From Anaerolineae bacterium (GTDB taxonomy: Bacteria; Chloroflexota; Anaerolineae; Aggregatilineales; Phototrophicaceae): 64,000 nucleotides of DNA. The notes under the pieces were generated by a model. The model was not told the DNA's origin, did not search any database, and saw nothing but the letters and a program-made list of their open reading frames with translations. How positions within the stretch are numbered: the first letter of the stretch is position 1; every line of letters starts with the position of its first letter. Where the stretch lies: NCBI GenBank assembly GCA_023382675.1, contig JAHDWN010000018.1:44905-108904 (forward strand). The letters are read 5' to 3'. Shown piece after piece: positions 42,611-52,001 of this stretch. The translations under genes and the position numbers were made by a program.

Positions 42611-43050
42611 ATGGAGGCAAGTCAGATGGCAAAGGATGAGAAAGTATCGGCAGAAGCAGTCGTTCGCGATATTCGTCGGCAGACGCGGCGGAAGTACAGC
42701 GCCGAGGAGAAGATCCGCATCGTGCTGGAAGGACTGCGCGGCGAAGACAGCATCGCGGAGTTATGTCGTCGGGAAGGCATCAACCCGAACATGTATTACA
42801 AATGGAGCAAGGAGTTTCCGGAAGCGGGCAAGGCACGGCTGACAGGAGATACCAAACGGGAAGCCAGCAGCAGCGAAGTCGACACGCTGCGTTCGGAAAA
42901 CGAGCAACTCAAGCAGGCGGTGGCTGAGTTGTTGCTTGCCAGGGGATCGAGCCTGCGGCTCGACTGAAGGTAGCAGAGCTGCCCCCAAGGCAGAACCGGG
43001 TGCTGAAAAAAAGTGCGCTGGGCGAGGAGACGAGCGGATGGGAGGACTAA
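42611..43050 (+). pseudogene. IS3-type OrfA (HTH), disrupted near its 3' end
   Basis: RRKYSAEEKIRIVLEGLRGE and ELCRREGINPNMYYKWSKEF form the OrfA helix-turn-helix. A leucine-zipper-like ENEQLKQAVAELLLA region follows and stops at 42967. The expected ending QNRVLKKSALGEE is found in another frame at about 42990-43030, reaching TAA at 43048. A partial duplication of the VAEL segment therefore seems to have broken the frame. Confidence 0.65.
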
Positions 43051-43946
43051 CGCGCACATCTGCCAGCGAGAAGAACGAGGTTATCCGCCTGGTGGAAGAG
43101 TCAGCACTGCCAGTCAAGCAGACACTGGATGAAATCGGGGTACCCCGCAGCACCATCTACGGCTGTTATGAGCGGTATCAACGTGACGGCGTGGCAGGGC
43201 TGCAAGACCGGTCGAGTCAACCCCGTCAGTTCTGGAACCGCATCCCTGGGGCGGTGCGTGAACAGGTGGTGCAAATCGCGTTGGCACACCCGGAACTGTC
43301 GCCGCGTCAGCTGGCGTGTCACATCATCGATAACGAAGGCTATTTCATCTCCGAGTCGAGTGTGGTTCGCATTCTCAAGGCGTTCGCCCTCATCACCAGT
43401 CCAGCGTTCGTTCTGGTCAAAGCGGCGTCTAAGTTCAAACATCCGACCAAGCAGGTCAATGAATTATAGCAAACCGATTTCAGCCAGTTCGAGGTCGTCG
43501 GCTGGGGCTACCACTATCTCTCGACGGTGCTGGACGACTTCTCCCGCTACATCATCGCCTGGAAGCTGACCACCGGTATCAGTCACACCGATGTCGAAGA
43601 CACTCTGGATCTGGCCATCGCGGCCACGGGCGTGAAGCAGGTAGCGGTCAAGCATCGTCCTCGTTTGCTGAGCGACAACGGTTCAGCCTACATTTCCGGT
43701 GACCTGGCGGACTATCTGGAACACCACGGCATCCGCCACACACGCGGTGCGCCGTATCATCCTCAAACCCAAGGCAAAATCGAACGCTACCACCGGTCGA
43801 CCAAGAATGTGATCTGCCGGAACATCATTACTTCCCCTGGCTGTGTACCGAGAGGAACGCAGCCAACTGCCGACCTTAGCGCGTGGTTGAACGCACGAAG
43901 GGCGAGATTGGGCCGTCCAACGTTACCTGATAACTGCTCTCGATAG
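43038..43946 (+). pseudogene. IS3-type OrfB integrase, amber stop and C-terminal frameshift
   Basis: The frame from the ATG at 43038 has an HTH (LDEIGVPRSTIYGCYERY), then a TAG at 43467-43469 where the family has Trp before QTDF (first catalytic Asp). The same frame continues with VLDDFSRYIIAW, LLSDNGSAYIS (second Asp) and TQGKIERYHRS (Glu), so the DDE triad is intact apart from the amber codon. At about 43820 the frame shifts by -1 (HHYFPWL is in the other frame), and the C-terminus is lost. Confidence 0.78.
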
Positions 43947-44248
43947 GCTGTGCCTCGAACATCAGCTGAACAGCTTCAGATATCGCCAGAGTCCTTGAAG
44001 CTGTCATAGATTTGGACCTCAATCAGGCTCGACCAGTAAAGCACACCCCGATGCAACTCCAGATTGTAGCGTGTGAGTAGCGCCTCCGGCGCTCAGTCAT
44101 GCCCGCTGTCAGCTCAGAAGGTTAAGCATATAGACCGTTTACCCATTTGGTTCGTGACAACGATAGTAAGCACCGCGCTGCTTTTGATGCCATATTTGTA
44201 TCTTGAGTAGGGAATAGCGGCACAGATTCGATTTGTTTCTAGGACACC
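43947..44248. other. Non-coding flank of the mobile scar
   Basis: About 300 bp without a gene. A stretch at about 44108-44158 loosely resembles a tRNA D-arm and T-arm but does not fold as one. No terminator hairpin for the aldolase operon was evident. Confidence 0.4.
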
Positions 44249-44923
44249 TTATGGTAGAGGATATGCCGTAGCTCTGGCTTCCGCGACCAGAGCGAGATAT
44301 GTGCGTGCCTGTTCGGTGATCCAGCCGGTGCCATGTTGTGCGATCTGTTCGGCATCGACGAAGTTACGCGCGCCGCTGATGGCACACGCGCCGCAGCGGA
44401 TGTACTCCGCCGCCGTATCGATGCTGACGCCGCCGGAGGGCACGAGGTTGACTTCCGGGTAGACCATCTTCAGGTTGAGCATGTAGCGCGGCCCGGCCAG
44501 CGCCGCCGGGAAGATCTTGACGATGTGCGCGCCCGCCTGCATTGCGTCCAACACTTCGCGAGCGGTGTACGCGCCGGGATAAAACGCGACCTGATACGTG
44601 TGCGCGACCTTAGCGACCTCCAGGTCGAGCGACGGCGAGACGATGATGCTGACACCCGCCTGGATCGCGGCATAGGCTGCGGCAGCGGTCAACGTCGTGC
44701 CGCTGGCGAGGTGCAGCTTGCCGCCGAAGTCGTGCTTGATGGCGCGGAAGGCGTCGAGCACGCCCGGTGTCGTCATCGTCACTTCCATCACGCGGATGCC
44801 GCCGTCGTAAAGCGCCTGGGCATAGGGCAGCAGATCGCGTCCGTCCTTGAGCTTGATCGCAGGCAGCACGCCCGTCGTCTTGGTCAGATGCACCGCTTCT
44901 TCGCGCAGACTCATCGTGTTCAT
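44249..44923 (-). CDS. eda: Bifunctional 4-hydroxy-2-oxoglutarate / KDPG-type aldolase
   Basis: 224 residues, the normal length. GVLPAIKL near the start, VMEVTMTTPG (general-base Glu), LASGTTLTA, and the Schiff-base Lys in AHIVKIFPA (about residue 135) match the Eda family. It cleaves 2-keto-3-deoxy-6-phosphosugar acids to pyruvate plus a triose phosphate. It is the last gene of a long minus-strand sugar operon, and its start overlaps the kinase stop by 4 bp. With the adjacent dehydratase and kinase it would complete an Entner-Doudoroff-like route. Confidence 0.9.
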   Translation of the reverse strand: MNTMSLREEAVHLTKTTGVLPAIKLKDGRDLLPYAQALYDGGIRVMEVTMTTPGVLDAFRAIKHDFGGKLHLASGTTLTAAAAYAAIQAGVSIIVSPSLDLEVAKVAHTYQVAFYPGAYTAREVLDAMQAGAHIVKIFPAALAGPRYMLNLKMVYPEVNLVPSGGVSIDTAAEYIRCGACAISGARNFVDAEQIAQHGTGWITEQARTYLALVAEARATAYPLP

Positions 44924-45906
44924 CGTTTCACCCGCAGATCAATCGTCTCACCCAACAAACGTTCCACATCGTGCGCCGCAAACGGGATCACGTCGCCTTC
45001 GGTCGTATGCGCCAGCGCACAGGCCGCGTCGCCGAAATCGACGGCGTATTGAGCATCGCTGCGTGCGTAGCCATAGAGCACGCCCGCGAAATAGGCATCG
45101 CCCGTGCCGTAGCGGTCGAGGCTCTCGAACTCATAGCGCCGCCCGGCAAACACCTGCCCACCGGCCAGCAGCTTGCTGCTCCATGCGCCGCGTTCAAGGC
45201 CGAACAACTCGCGCTGCGTCAGGCAGACCCACTCGCAGCCGAAAGCGTCGTGATAGGCGCGCATGATGTCTTCATCGCTGCCGTGGAAGTCGAAAACGGC
45301 CTCGCTGACGCCGCGATTGGTCACGATCACATCCACCAGCGGCAGCAGTTGTTCCCAGCAGGCGCGGGCGGCGCTTTCCGTCCATAGGTGCTCGCGATAG
45401 TTCACGTCGAACGACGTTTTAACGCCCATGGCTCGCGCGGTCTGCAAAAAGGCGGTCGCCGTCTCACGCACCGAGTCACCCAAGCCGGGCACGATGCCAT
45501 CAGTGTGAGCAATCGTCGCGCCATCCAGGATCGCCGCCCAGTCGAAATCGTCCGGCGTCATTGTGCTTGCGGCGCTGCCCTTGCGGTCGAAGATGGCGAC
45601 CGGCGCGCGCGGCGACACTGTGAATTCGAGATAGTTGATGCCCATGCGCACGTCCGGCAGCATCTGCACGTGACGCATATCGACGCCGTAGCTGCGGCAG
45701 GTATCGTGCGCCAGCCAGCCGAGTTCCGTCGCGGGCAATTTAGAGACAAAGGCCGCCTCACCGCCGAGACGGGCGAAATCGGCGGCGACGTTCAACTGAG
45801 CACCGGCAACGTGAATATCGAGCGAGCGCGCCGAGCGCAGACGTTGGAAACGCGGCGGTGACAGGCGCAGCATGACCTCGCCCAGCGTGACCAAGCGCTC
45901 CGTCAT
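44920..45906 (-). CDS. PfkB-family 2-keto-3-deoxygluconate kinase-like sugar kinase
   Basis: 328 residues from the ATG at 45906. VTLGEVMLRLSPP, then GAQLNVAADFARLGG (substrate-binding GxN), VTNRGVSEAVF and the PfkB C-terminal motif DRYGTGDAYFAGVL, whose catalytic Asp is in GTGD, identify the KdgK type. It would phosphorylate a 2-keto-3-deoxy sugar acid for the following aldolase. Both ends overlap neighbours by 4 bp, so expression is coupled to the class II aldolase gene before it and eda after it. Confidence 0.88.
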   Translation of the reverse strand: MTERLVTLGEVMLRLSPPRFQRLRSARSLDIHVAGAQLNVAADFARLGGEAAFVSKLPATELGWLAHDTCRSYGVDMRHVQMLPDVRMGINYLEFTVSPRAPVAIFDRKGSAASTMTPDDFDWAAILDGATIAHTDGIVPGLGDSVRETATAFLQTARAMGVKTSFDVNYREHLWTESAARACWEQLLPLVDVIVTNRGVSEAVFDFHGSDEDIMRAYHDAFGCEWVCLTQRELFGLERGAWSSKLLAGGQVFAGRRYEFESLDRYGTGDAYFAGVLYGYARSDAQYAVDFGDAACALAHTTEGDVIPFAAHDVERLLGETIDLRVKR

Positions 45907-46574
45907 GATTGCGCCACCGTTCCGTCGGCCATCGTGCCGTACTTGTAGAGCCAGCGGTCGCGCTCGCTGCGCACGTGTTCGTCTGGAATGGGCACCGGCG
46001 ACCCGGCGGCGCGCGTGAGCAGGTACATCTGAGCGACGCGCTCGACGACCTGCGCGGCAAACAACGCCTCGGCCACATCGCGCCCGCAAGCGACGGAGCC
46101 GTGATTCGCCAGCAGCACGCCATTGCTCTTGCCCAATGCCGTCGCGGCAACCTTGCCCAACGCGAGATGCTGCCCGGCAGGCACGTACTGGGCACAGGCG
46201 ATTTCGGCGCCAATCACCTGCGACTGCTCCTCGACAATGACCGGGATCGTCGCATGAAGACACGAGACAGCCGACGCATAGAGCGAATGCGTGTGGAGCA
46301 CCGCGCCCACGTCCGGGCGCGCGTTGTAGATCAGCCGATGGACAGAGGTCTCGCTCGACGGGATGCGCTGACCGTCCAGCACCTGCCCGTCGAAGCTGAC
46401 GACCATCATGTCGTCCGGCGTGATCGTGGCGTAATCGACTCGACTCGGCGTCACGATCAGCCCTTCCGGCACGCGCGCCGAGGCGTTGCCATACGTGCCG
46501 ATGATGTAGCCCATCTGCTGTAGGGTGAGGCAGGCATCGATGATGGCCTGCTTGAGTTCACGGTATGCGTTCAT
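45903..46574 (-). CDS. Class II aldolase/adducin family protein
   Basis: 223 residues. IIGTYGNASARVPEGLIVTPS and VLHTHSLYAS (zinc His pair near residue 95) match the L-fuculose/L-rhamnulose phosphate aldolase and adducin fold, with ANHGSVACG further on. It may split a phosphorylated sugar or act as a decarboxylase/epimerase. It is encoded between the dehydratase and the kinase with 4-bp overlaps on both sides. The exact substrate depends on the unknown sugar. Confidence 0.85.
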   Translation of the reverse strand: MNAYRELKQAIIDACLTLQQMGYIIGTYGNASARVPEGLIVTPSRVDYATITPDDMMVVSFDGQVLDGQRIPSSETSVHRLIYNARPDVGAVLHTHSLYASAVSCLHATIPVIVEEQSQVIGAEIACAQYVPAGQHLALGKVAATALGKSNGVLLANHGSVACGRDVAEALFAAQVVERVAQMYLLTRAAGSPVPIPDEHVRSERDRWLYKYGTMADGTVAQS

Positions 46575-47737
46575 TCGCGCTCATCCTGCTTGAAATCGGT
46601 AATCCAGTCGGCATCCCACAGGCTCGGAAACGGATTCTGAATGTAGGGATGATCGGCAATGGCATTGTCGTCCAGTTCCAGCCCCAGACCGGGCGCATCG
46701 GAATTTGGGAAGGTGAATGCGCCATTCTGCACCGGGTTCCAGCCGCGCACGAGCGCACTGCGCCAGGGCACGTCGAAATCGGAGAAGTTCTCCTGCACCT
46801 GGAAGTTGGGCGTGCTCACGTCGAAGTGGAGCGCCGCCGCCAGCGCCACCGGGCCGATGGAACAATGTGGCGAGACACAGATGTCGTACGCGCTCGCCAG
46901 CGCAGCGATCTTCTTACTCATCAAAATGCCGCCGCAGTGCGAGACATCCATCTGCACGACATCGACCGCGCGCAGCTGAAACAGGCGGTGAAAGTCCGCC
47001 AGCATGTAGAGCCGTTCGCCTGCCGCAATCGGGCAGTGCGCTTTCTGGCGCACCTCGGCCAGCAGTTCGACCGCCTCCGGCGCGACCGGTTCTTCGCACC
47101 AGGCGACCTTGTACGGTTCGAGCGCGCGGATGAAGGCCGTCGCCGCCCCGGCCGAGAGCCGCCCGTGAAATTCGACGTAGAGGCGCACGCGCTCACCGAC
47201 GGCCGCGCGCACCGCCGCCACAATCGCCAGCGCCGCGTCCGCCTCGTCCTCGCTCATGTCCTTCCAGGCAACGCCGAACGGATCGAACTTGAGACCGCGG
47301 TAGCCGCGCCCAACCGCTTCCCTGGCGCGTTCGGCATATTCCGCGGGCGTGTGCGCGCCGCCGTACCAGCCGTTGGCATAGGCCGGGATACGCCGGTGAT
47401 AGCGCCCGCCGAGCAAGCGATAGACCGGCTGGCCGCAGGCTTTGCCGACGATGTCCCACAGCGCAATCTCGACGGCGCTGATGGCCGTGAGTGCAGTCGC
47501 CCCACCCTGATACTGGTCGCGGATCAGCTCGTCAACCAGGCGCTCGATGTCGAACGGGTCGCGCCCGACAACGCGGTCTTCCAGCCATTCGTGCGCCAGC
47601 GTCTGCACGGTCTTCTCCTGCCATTCCAGCGATGCCTCGCCGATGCCCGTCAGGCCATTATCGGTGTGCAGGCGGATGAAGAGATAATTGCGCAGACCGG
47701 CGTTTGCCATCAGGGTTTCGAAGCGCACGATTTTCAT
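46571..47737 (-). CDS. Enolase-superfamily sugar-acid dehydratase (mandelate racemase/muconate lactonizing family)
   Basis: 388 residues. The capping domain (FIRLHTDNGLTGIGEA, AISAVEIALWDIVGKACGQPVYRLLGG) is followed by the barrel with KFDPFG, YVEFHGRLS (metal Glu), WCEEPVAPE, AAGERLY and CVSPHCSIGP (His). This is the galactonate-dehydratase-like group, which removes water from aldonic acids to give 2-keto-3-deoxy acids. Downstream kinase and aldolase genes fit that product. It starts 5 bp after the DUF4432 gene ends. Confidence 0.88.
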   Translation of the reverse strand: MKIVRFETLMANAGLRNYLFIRLHTDNGLTGIGEASLEWQEKTVQTLAHEWLEDRVVGRDPFDIERLVDELIRDQYQGGATALTAISAVEIALWDIVGKACGQPVYRLLGGRYHRRIPAYANGWYGGAHTPAEYAERAREAVGRGYRGLKFDPFGVAWKDMSEDEADAALAIVAAVRAAVGERVRLYVEFHGRLSAGAATAFIRALEPYKVAWCEEPVAPEAVELLAEVRQKAHCPIAAGERLYMLADFHRLFQLRAVDVVQMDVSHCGGILMSKKIAALASAYDICVSPHCSIGPVALAAALHFDVSTPNFQVQENFSDFDVPWRSALVRGWNPVQNGAFTFPNSDAPGLGLELDDNAIADHPYIQNPFPSLWDADWITDFKQDERE

Positions 47738-47742
47738 AGGTG

Positions 47743-48855
47743 TTATCCGTTTTCAGTGATACGCGCGACTCGCTCACGAAAGGCGCTCACGGCGGCTGTG
47801 CCGTCGATGACGCCCACCTCAAGGTCATACTCTCGCTTTTCGCCCGGCTGCAAGACGATCAACTGCCCCAGGCGGCGGGCGATTTCGCGCCCGAATGTGT
47901 TCGTGCACGGCTCGATGCCGACGGCATACTGGCCCTCGCCCATCATGCGCCATTCGAGATATTGCGGCAGCTGCTGGCGCTTGTAGACGACGTAGACGCC
48001 GAAGTTGTCGCGGTTGACGATGCCGACCGGCACGCTGCCATCCGCCTCCGCGCCCATGTCGAGTTCGAAGCCCTGCAACTGCCAATCCGTCTGCGGGGCG
48101 ATGAAGCGGCTGTATTCGTCGGCGGCGCTGGCGGGCAGGCCGTCGGGGATGGTCGGCGGCTTCATGACCGGCGCGATCTGCTCGGAGTCGGCGTCGATGA
48201 CCGGGAAGCCGATGTTAATGTGATAGAGCAGCATGTGCTCGGTCGGCAGCCAACCGGCGTTCTCAATCGTGTCGTGCATGAAGAAGCGCGACTCGCCCAG
48301 GCGCATGCTGTAACGGCGCGTCAGGACGAGGTTTTCGCCGTAGGCCTGCGCCTGAACGACGCGCCCCTCGGCCTCCAGGATGCACTCGTCGCCCTCCCAG
48401 TGCTCGCCATACGAGCGCAGTTGGCCGGGCAGCAGCGCCATCTTGTCGTGGACGCCGTAGCGCTCCTGCGCGCGCGCCGGGAAATTGTAGTGGCTGACGT
48501 CGGCGGTCTCCGGGTTGCCGATGTGGATCATGCCCGCCGACGTGTTGAAACCGCCGAGCGCCGTCCGCAGCCAGGCGAACTCGGCGTTCTGCTCGAAGTA
48601 CCACGGCGCGGGCAAGGCCGTCGATGGAATCCAGGCCAGCGACTGGCCGCGATAATCGCAGTAACCGACGTCCATGCCGCGGTCAACGGCGACCTTGAAC
48701 TGAAAACCACTGCCGCTGCGAAATTCGAGATAGCGCACGCCGCGCGCTGGGCCGTCAGCAGCTTCGAGCAGGCTGATGCCACCGACCTGACTCAGATGGC
48801 CGACGTGGCGCATGAGTTCGGTGCGGGTGTAGTGCTTTCCAAACAAGAACGGCAT
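47743..48855 (-). CDS. DUF4432 family protein (aldose 1-epimerase-like)
   Basis: 370 residues with a galactose-mutarotase-like beta-sandwich. VAVDRGMDVGYCDYRGQSLAW, GGFNTSAGMIHIGN, LLYHINIGFPV and VGIEPCTNTFGR form the DUF4432 pattern. Family members are found with sugar catabolic genes and may interconvert anomers. It is placed between the Gfo/Idh oxidoreductase and the dehydratase with very small gaps (1 and 5 bp), so it belongs to the operon. No signal peptide. Confidence 0.85.
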   Translation of the reverse strand: MPFLFGKHYTRTELMRHVGHLSQVGGISLLEAADGPARGVRYLEFRSGSGFQFKVAVDRGMDVGYCDYRGQSLAWIPSTALPAPWYFEQNAEFAWLRTALGGFNTSAGMIHIGNPETADVSHYNFPARAQERYGVHDKMALLPGQLRSYGEHWEGDECILEAEGRVVQAQAYGENLVLTRRYSMRLGESRFFMHDTIENAGWLPTEHMLLYHINIGFPVIDADSEQIAPVMKPPTIPDGLPASAADEYSRFIAPQTDWQLQGFELDMGAEADGSVPVGIVNRDNFGVYVVYKRQQLPQYLEWRMMGEGQYAVGIEPCTNTFGREIARRLGQLIVLQPGEKREYDLEVGVIDGTAAVSAFRERVARITENG

Positions 48856-48856
48856 G

Positions 48857-50014
48857 TCACGACCTCCCTAGCCACACGCGGGCTTCAGCATCGGCAGCAT
48901 CGGCGTCTTCGAGCGGCAAGGCAACGGGCGTGCGCCGCGCTAGCGAAAGCTGTGCCGCCGTCAACAGTTCGTAGGCGCGGTAGCCATCCCAGCCGGTGAC
49001 GCGCGGCGCTTCCACGCCCCGGATCACCTGGGCGAAATTCTCCAGGATGCCCATGTAACCGCCGAATTCCTCGTCAAAGAACAGCGTATTCGGCACGATT
49101 GGCGTCCAGCTTTGCGCGCCCTCCGTCTCGCCATCGTAGACGATCAGCGTGTGCTGATCCTCGACGCTCAGCCAGACGTGGTTCCCGTAGACCTCGACGC
49201 GCTCCCACGGCTTGAGGCTGAGCGCCGATGCGCTGCTGATGACCGAGCCGACCGCCCCGGAGGCGAATTCAAGTGTCATCGCGACGTTATCGACCGGGTA
49301 GCCGGTGGTGTTGTGCCCATGACGCTGAGTGCCGGAAGCGCTCACCCGCGTCGCCGCGCCCATCAGGTAGAGCGCCAGGTCGAACAGGTGGATCGTGCCC
49401 GCCTCCAGCAGATCGACATAATCATAACCAAGATTGAACTTGCCGGAGAACAAAGCCAGCGAGCCAAGTTTGCCATCGTCGATCAGCTTCCTGGCGCGCT
49501 GGTACGGCGGCGAATAGCGCTTATTGGCAACGCACATCAGCGGCAGATCGTGTGTGTCTGAAGCGCTGCACATGCGGGCTGCGTCGCTCAGGCTGCGCGC
49601 AATCGGCTTCTCGACCAGCACCGGCAGCCCGGCATCAAGGCAGGTCAGCGTATGCTCGGCATGGAGTGCATCCGGCGAGAGCACAAGCACCCCATCCAGC
49701 GCCTGATCCCTCAGCATTCCGCCGACATCCGTGTAATGCTGACCGCCGTAGATGGTGCGCACTTTGTCGGCGACATCCACGCGCGGCTCGACGAAGGCGG
49801 TAATCTCGATGGGCTCCCAGATCATACGCAGGCGGGCGACGGCGGGAAAATACTTGCTCTGCGCTACCCCGCCCGCGCCGATCATACCGAGCTTGATCGG
49901 TTGGCGAGCGGCGCGCTCGGCGTCGTAGGCGATGCCATACACATCCCCCTGGCCGAAGGCCTTCTGGACCGGCGTGTGGCCGTAGGTGTCGTCAAAACGA
50001 TGGAGTTCTGTCAT
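48857..50014 (-). CDS. Gfo/Idh/MocA family oxidoreductase
   Basis: 385 residues. The Rossmann motif GMIGAGGVAQSK lies at about 43-54. VLVEKPIARS (the conserved Lys-Pro after the second strand) and the C-terminal sheet with LFDLALYLMG follow, as in the MocA/GFO family. These NAD(P)-dependent enzymes oxidise or rearrange sugars, sugar acids or inositols. Its stop is one base from the DUF4432 start and its start overlaps the end of the permease gene by 4 bp. It may produce the acid that the dehydratase uses. Confidence 0.9.
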   Translation of the reverse strand: MTELHRFDDTYGHTPVQKAFGQGDVYGIAYDAERAARQPIKLGMIGAGGVAQSKYFPAVARLRMIWEPIEITAFVEPRVDVADKVRTIYGGQHYTDVGGMLRDQALDGVLVLSPDALHAEHTLTCLDAGLPVLVEKPIARSLSDAARMCSASDTHDLPLMCVANKRYSPPYQRARKLIDDGKLGSLALFSGKFNLGYDYVDLLEAGTIHLFDLALYLMGAATRVSASGTQRHGHNTTGYPVDNVAMTLEFASGAVGSVISSASALSLKPWERVEVYGNHVWLSVEDQHTLIVYDGETEGAQSWTPIVPNTLFFDEEFGGYMGILENFAQVIRGVEAPRVTGWDGYRAYELLTAAQLSLARRTPVALPLEDADAADAEARVWLGRS

Positions 50015-50994
50015 GCGCGTTTGCCTTTGACCAGCCGCGTGCTGACGACGCCGAACAGAAGCGCCAGCAAGATCGCCGCGCCTTTGTAGACGGCGATCTG
50101 CGCGTCCAACATGCCCAGATTGCCCAGGCCGTTATTGAGCACGGCGATGAAGAGCGCGCCGATCAGCGTGCGGCGCATGTTGCCCTCGCCGCCGGAGAAT
50201 GCATTGCCGCCGATGATGACCGACACAATCGCGTCGAGTTCGAGGCCATAGGCGGCGTCCGGCGCGGCGGCCCCCAGGCGGCTGACTGTGACCAGCATCG
50301 CCAGCCCGACGAGCACGCCGAACATGGCGAACATGATCAGCTTGTACTTGCCTGTTGGCACGCCCGCTTGCAGCGTGGCGCGCTCGTCGCTGCCCATGGC
50401 ATAGGTGTAGCGCCCCAGCCGTGTGCGCGCCAGGATGAAGCCCCCGGCCATGAAGACCAGCAGCGCCAGCAGAATCGCCGGGCTGATCTCCAGGGCGATA
50501 GGGCGTGTCAGCGCGTCGAGTGCAGGGTCGCGCACGAGGATCGAGTTCGCTCCGGTGAAGCTGACCGCCAGTCCGCGCGCCCAGATCCAGCACGCCAGCG
50601 TCACGATCAGCGGGTTAATGCCGCCACGCACGATCAGGACGGCGTTGAACAGCTCGACCGCAATCGCCGCCGCGAACCCGGCGATAATTCCGAGCAGCAG
50701 GCTGCCCGTCGCCTGAAAGACGAGACCGAGCGCGACGCCAGCGAGCGCCAGGACGCTGGCCGGGGACAGATCGATGTTCTGCGAGATGATGGCGAAGGTC
50801 GCGCCAACGGCGATGATGAACAACGGCGCGTTCTGTTCCAGCATCGTTCCCAGGTTGGCAAGCGTGAAGAAACGCGGATTCAGTGCCGTGAACAGGATCA
50901 TCAGCACAAAGAGCGCGCCGAGTAAGCCGTAGCTCGCCAGCCATTCGCGCCAGCGCGCCGGGCGCACGTTCGTCGCGGAGGATAAGGTCGTCAT
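50011..50994 (-). CDS. Sugar ABC transporter permease (RbsC-like), permease 2
   Basis: 327 residues with about ten membrane segments. The motif GGINPLIVTLACWIWARGLAV and, later, AIVSVIIGGNAFSGGEGNMRRTLIG are the BPD_transp_2 landmarks of ribose-type permeases. It pairs with the preceding permease and shares the ATPase and binding protein. Overlaps of 4 bp with both neighbours (50011-50014 and 50991-50994). Confidence 0.92.
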   Translation of the reverse strand: MTTLSSATNVRPARWREWLASYGLLGALFVLMILFTALNPRFFTLANLGTMLEQNAPLFIIAVGATFAIISQNIDLSPASVLALAGVALGLVFQATGSLLLGIIAGFAAAIAVELFNAVLIVRGGINPLIVTLACWIWARGLAVSFTGANSILVRDPALDALTRPIALEISPAILLALLVFMAGGFILARTRLGRYTYAMGSDERATLQAGVPTGKYKLIMFAMFGVLVGLAMLVTVSRLGAAAPDAAYGLELDAIVSVIIGGNAFSGGEGNMRRTLIGALFIAVLNNGLGNLGMLDAQIAVYKGAAILLALLFGVVSTRLVKGKRA

Positions 50995-52001
50995 GACGCC
51001 CGCTCCCGCTGCGCCAGCCGGTCAATCAAGATCGCCGCCAGCACGAGCAGCCCGGTCGCCGCCTGCTGCCATTCGGTCGGGATGCGGCGGATGGTCATCC
51101 AGTTGAGCGTCATGAAGAGGATGAACGCGCCGATGATCGTCTTCTCGACCCGGCCAATGCCGCCGGTCAGGCGCGTGCCGCCAAGCACGACCGCGGCAAT
51201 CGTATAGAACTCGCTGCCGCTGCCCAGGTTGGGGCTAATGACGCCCGTCGAGGCGGCGATCAACATGCCGGCGATGCCTGCGTAGAACCCGCACAGTGTG
51301 TAGGTCAGGATCTTGATCCGCTTGACCGGGATTCCACACAGTCGCGCGGCCGTCTGGTTGCCGCCGATGGCGTAGACCATGCGCCCGTAGATCGTGTGGC
51401 GCATGAGCAGCGCCGTGATGATGTAGAGCACAAAAACGATGATCGCGATTAGCGGGATGCCGGGGATATTGAGCGCTTCGATGCCGGGCGTGCGCGTGAC
51501 GGCAATGGTATCGAAGAACGGGTCGGTGACGCGGATCTGCGCGTTGTCCATCAGCACGAGCGCCAGCCCGCGCGCGCCGATCAGCGTGCCGAGTGTGGCA
51601 ATGACCGGGCTGATGCCCGCCCCTTCCACCAGCAGGCCGTTGAGCAGGCCGACGAGCGTCGCCGCAACCAGCCCGACGAGGATGGCGACCGGAGCCGTCG
51701 AGCCATCGCGCAGCAGCAGCGCCGAGATGCCCGCCGCCATAAACAGGGATGAGCCGACCGAGAGATCGATGCCACCGATCAGGATCACGAGCGTCATACC
51801 GATGCCGAGCACAGCCACCACCGACATCTGGCGAAAGATGTTGAAGATATTGTTGGGCAGCAAGAACGTCTGGCTGGTCAGGCCAAAGAAGGCGAACAAG
51901 AGCAGCATGGCGACCAGAGCGCTGTTACTGCTGGCCCAGGCGCGCACCTGCCCTGGCAGACGCGTCGGGGTCATCGTGTCAATGGTGGAGCTTTGGCTCA
52001 T
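50991..52001 (-). CDS. Sugar ABC transporter permease (RbsC-like), permease 1
   Basis: 336 residues from the ATG at 52001; upstream in-frame sequence belongs to the ATPase gene. About ten TM segments. GGIDLSVGSSLFMAAG, GLLNGLLVEGAGISPVIATLGT, LYIITALLMRHTIYGRMVYAIGGN and AAVVLGGTRLTGGIG are classical RbsC signatures. With permease 2 it may form a heterodimeric channel. It overlaps both neighbours by 4 bp. Confidence 0.93.
   Translation of the reverse strand: MSQSSTIDTMTPTRLPGQVRAWASSNSALVAMLLLFAFFGLTSQTFLLPNNIFNIFRQMSVVAVLGIGMTLVILIGGIDLSVGSSLFMAAGISALLLRDGSTAPVAILVGLVAATLVGLLNGLLVEGAGISPVIATLGTLIGARGLALVLMDNAQIRVTDPFFDTIAVTRTPGIEALNIPGIPLIAIIVFVLYIITALLMRHTIYGRMVYAIGGNQTAARLCGIPVKRIKILTYTLCGFYAGIAGMLIAASTGVISPNLGSGSEFYTIAAVVLGGTRLTGGIGRVEKTIIGAFILFMTLNWMTIRRIPTEWQQAATGLLVLAAILIDRLAQRERAS

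Larger units (their letters stand above)
42611..43946 (+). mobile_element. IS3-family insertion sequence relic
   Basis: Two transposase parts on the plus strand in IS3 order: an OrfA-like HTH protein and an OrfB-like integrase. Both are damaged (an insertion or frameshift in orfA, an amber codon and a frameshift in orfB). I could not identify terminal inverted repeats or a target duplication, so the outer limits are those of the coding parts. Confidence 0.75.

Noticed and set aside
44108..44158. tRNA-like stretch with AGCTCAG..GGTT and GGTTCG blocks
   Set aside because: The D-arm and anticodon stems do not pair and the spacing between the arms is about 5 bases short; no acceptor stem is visible.
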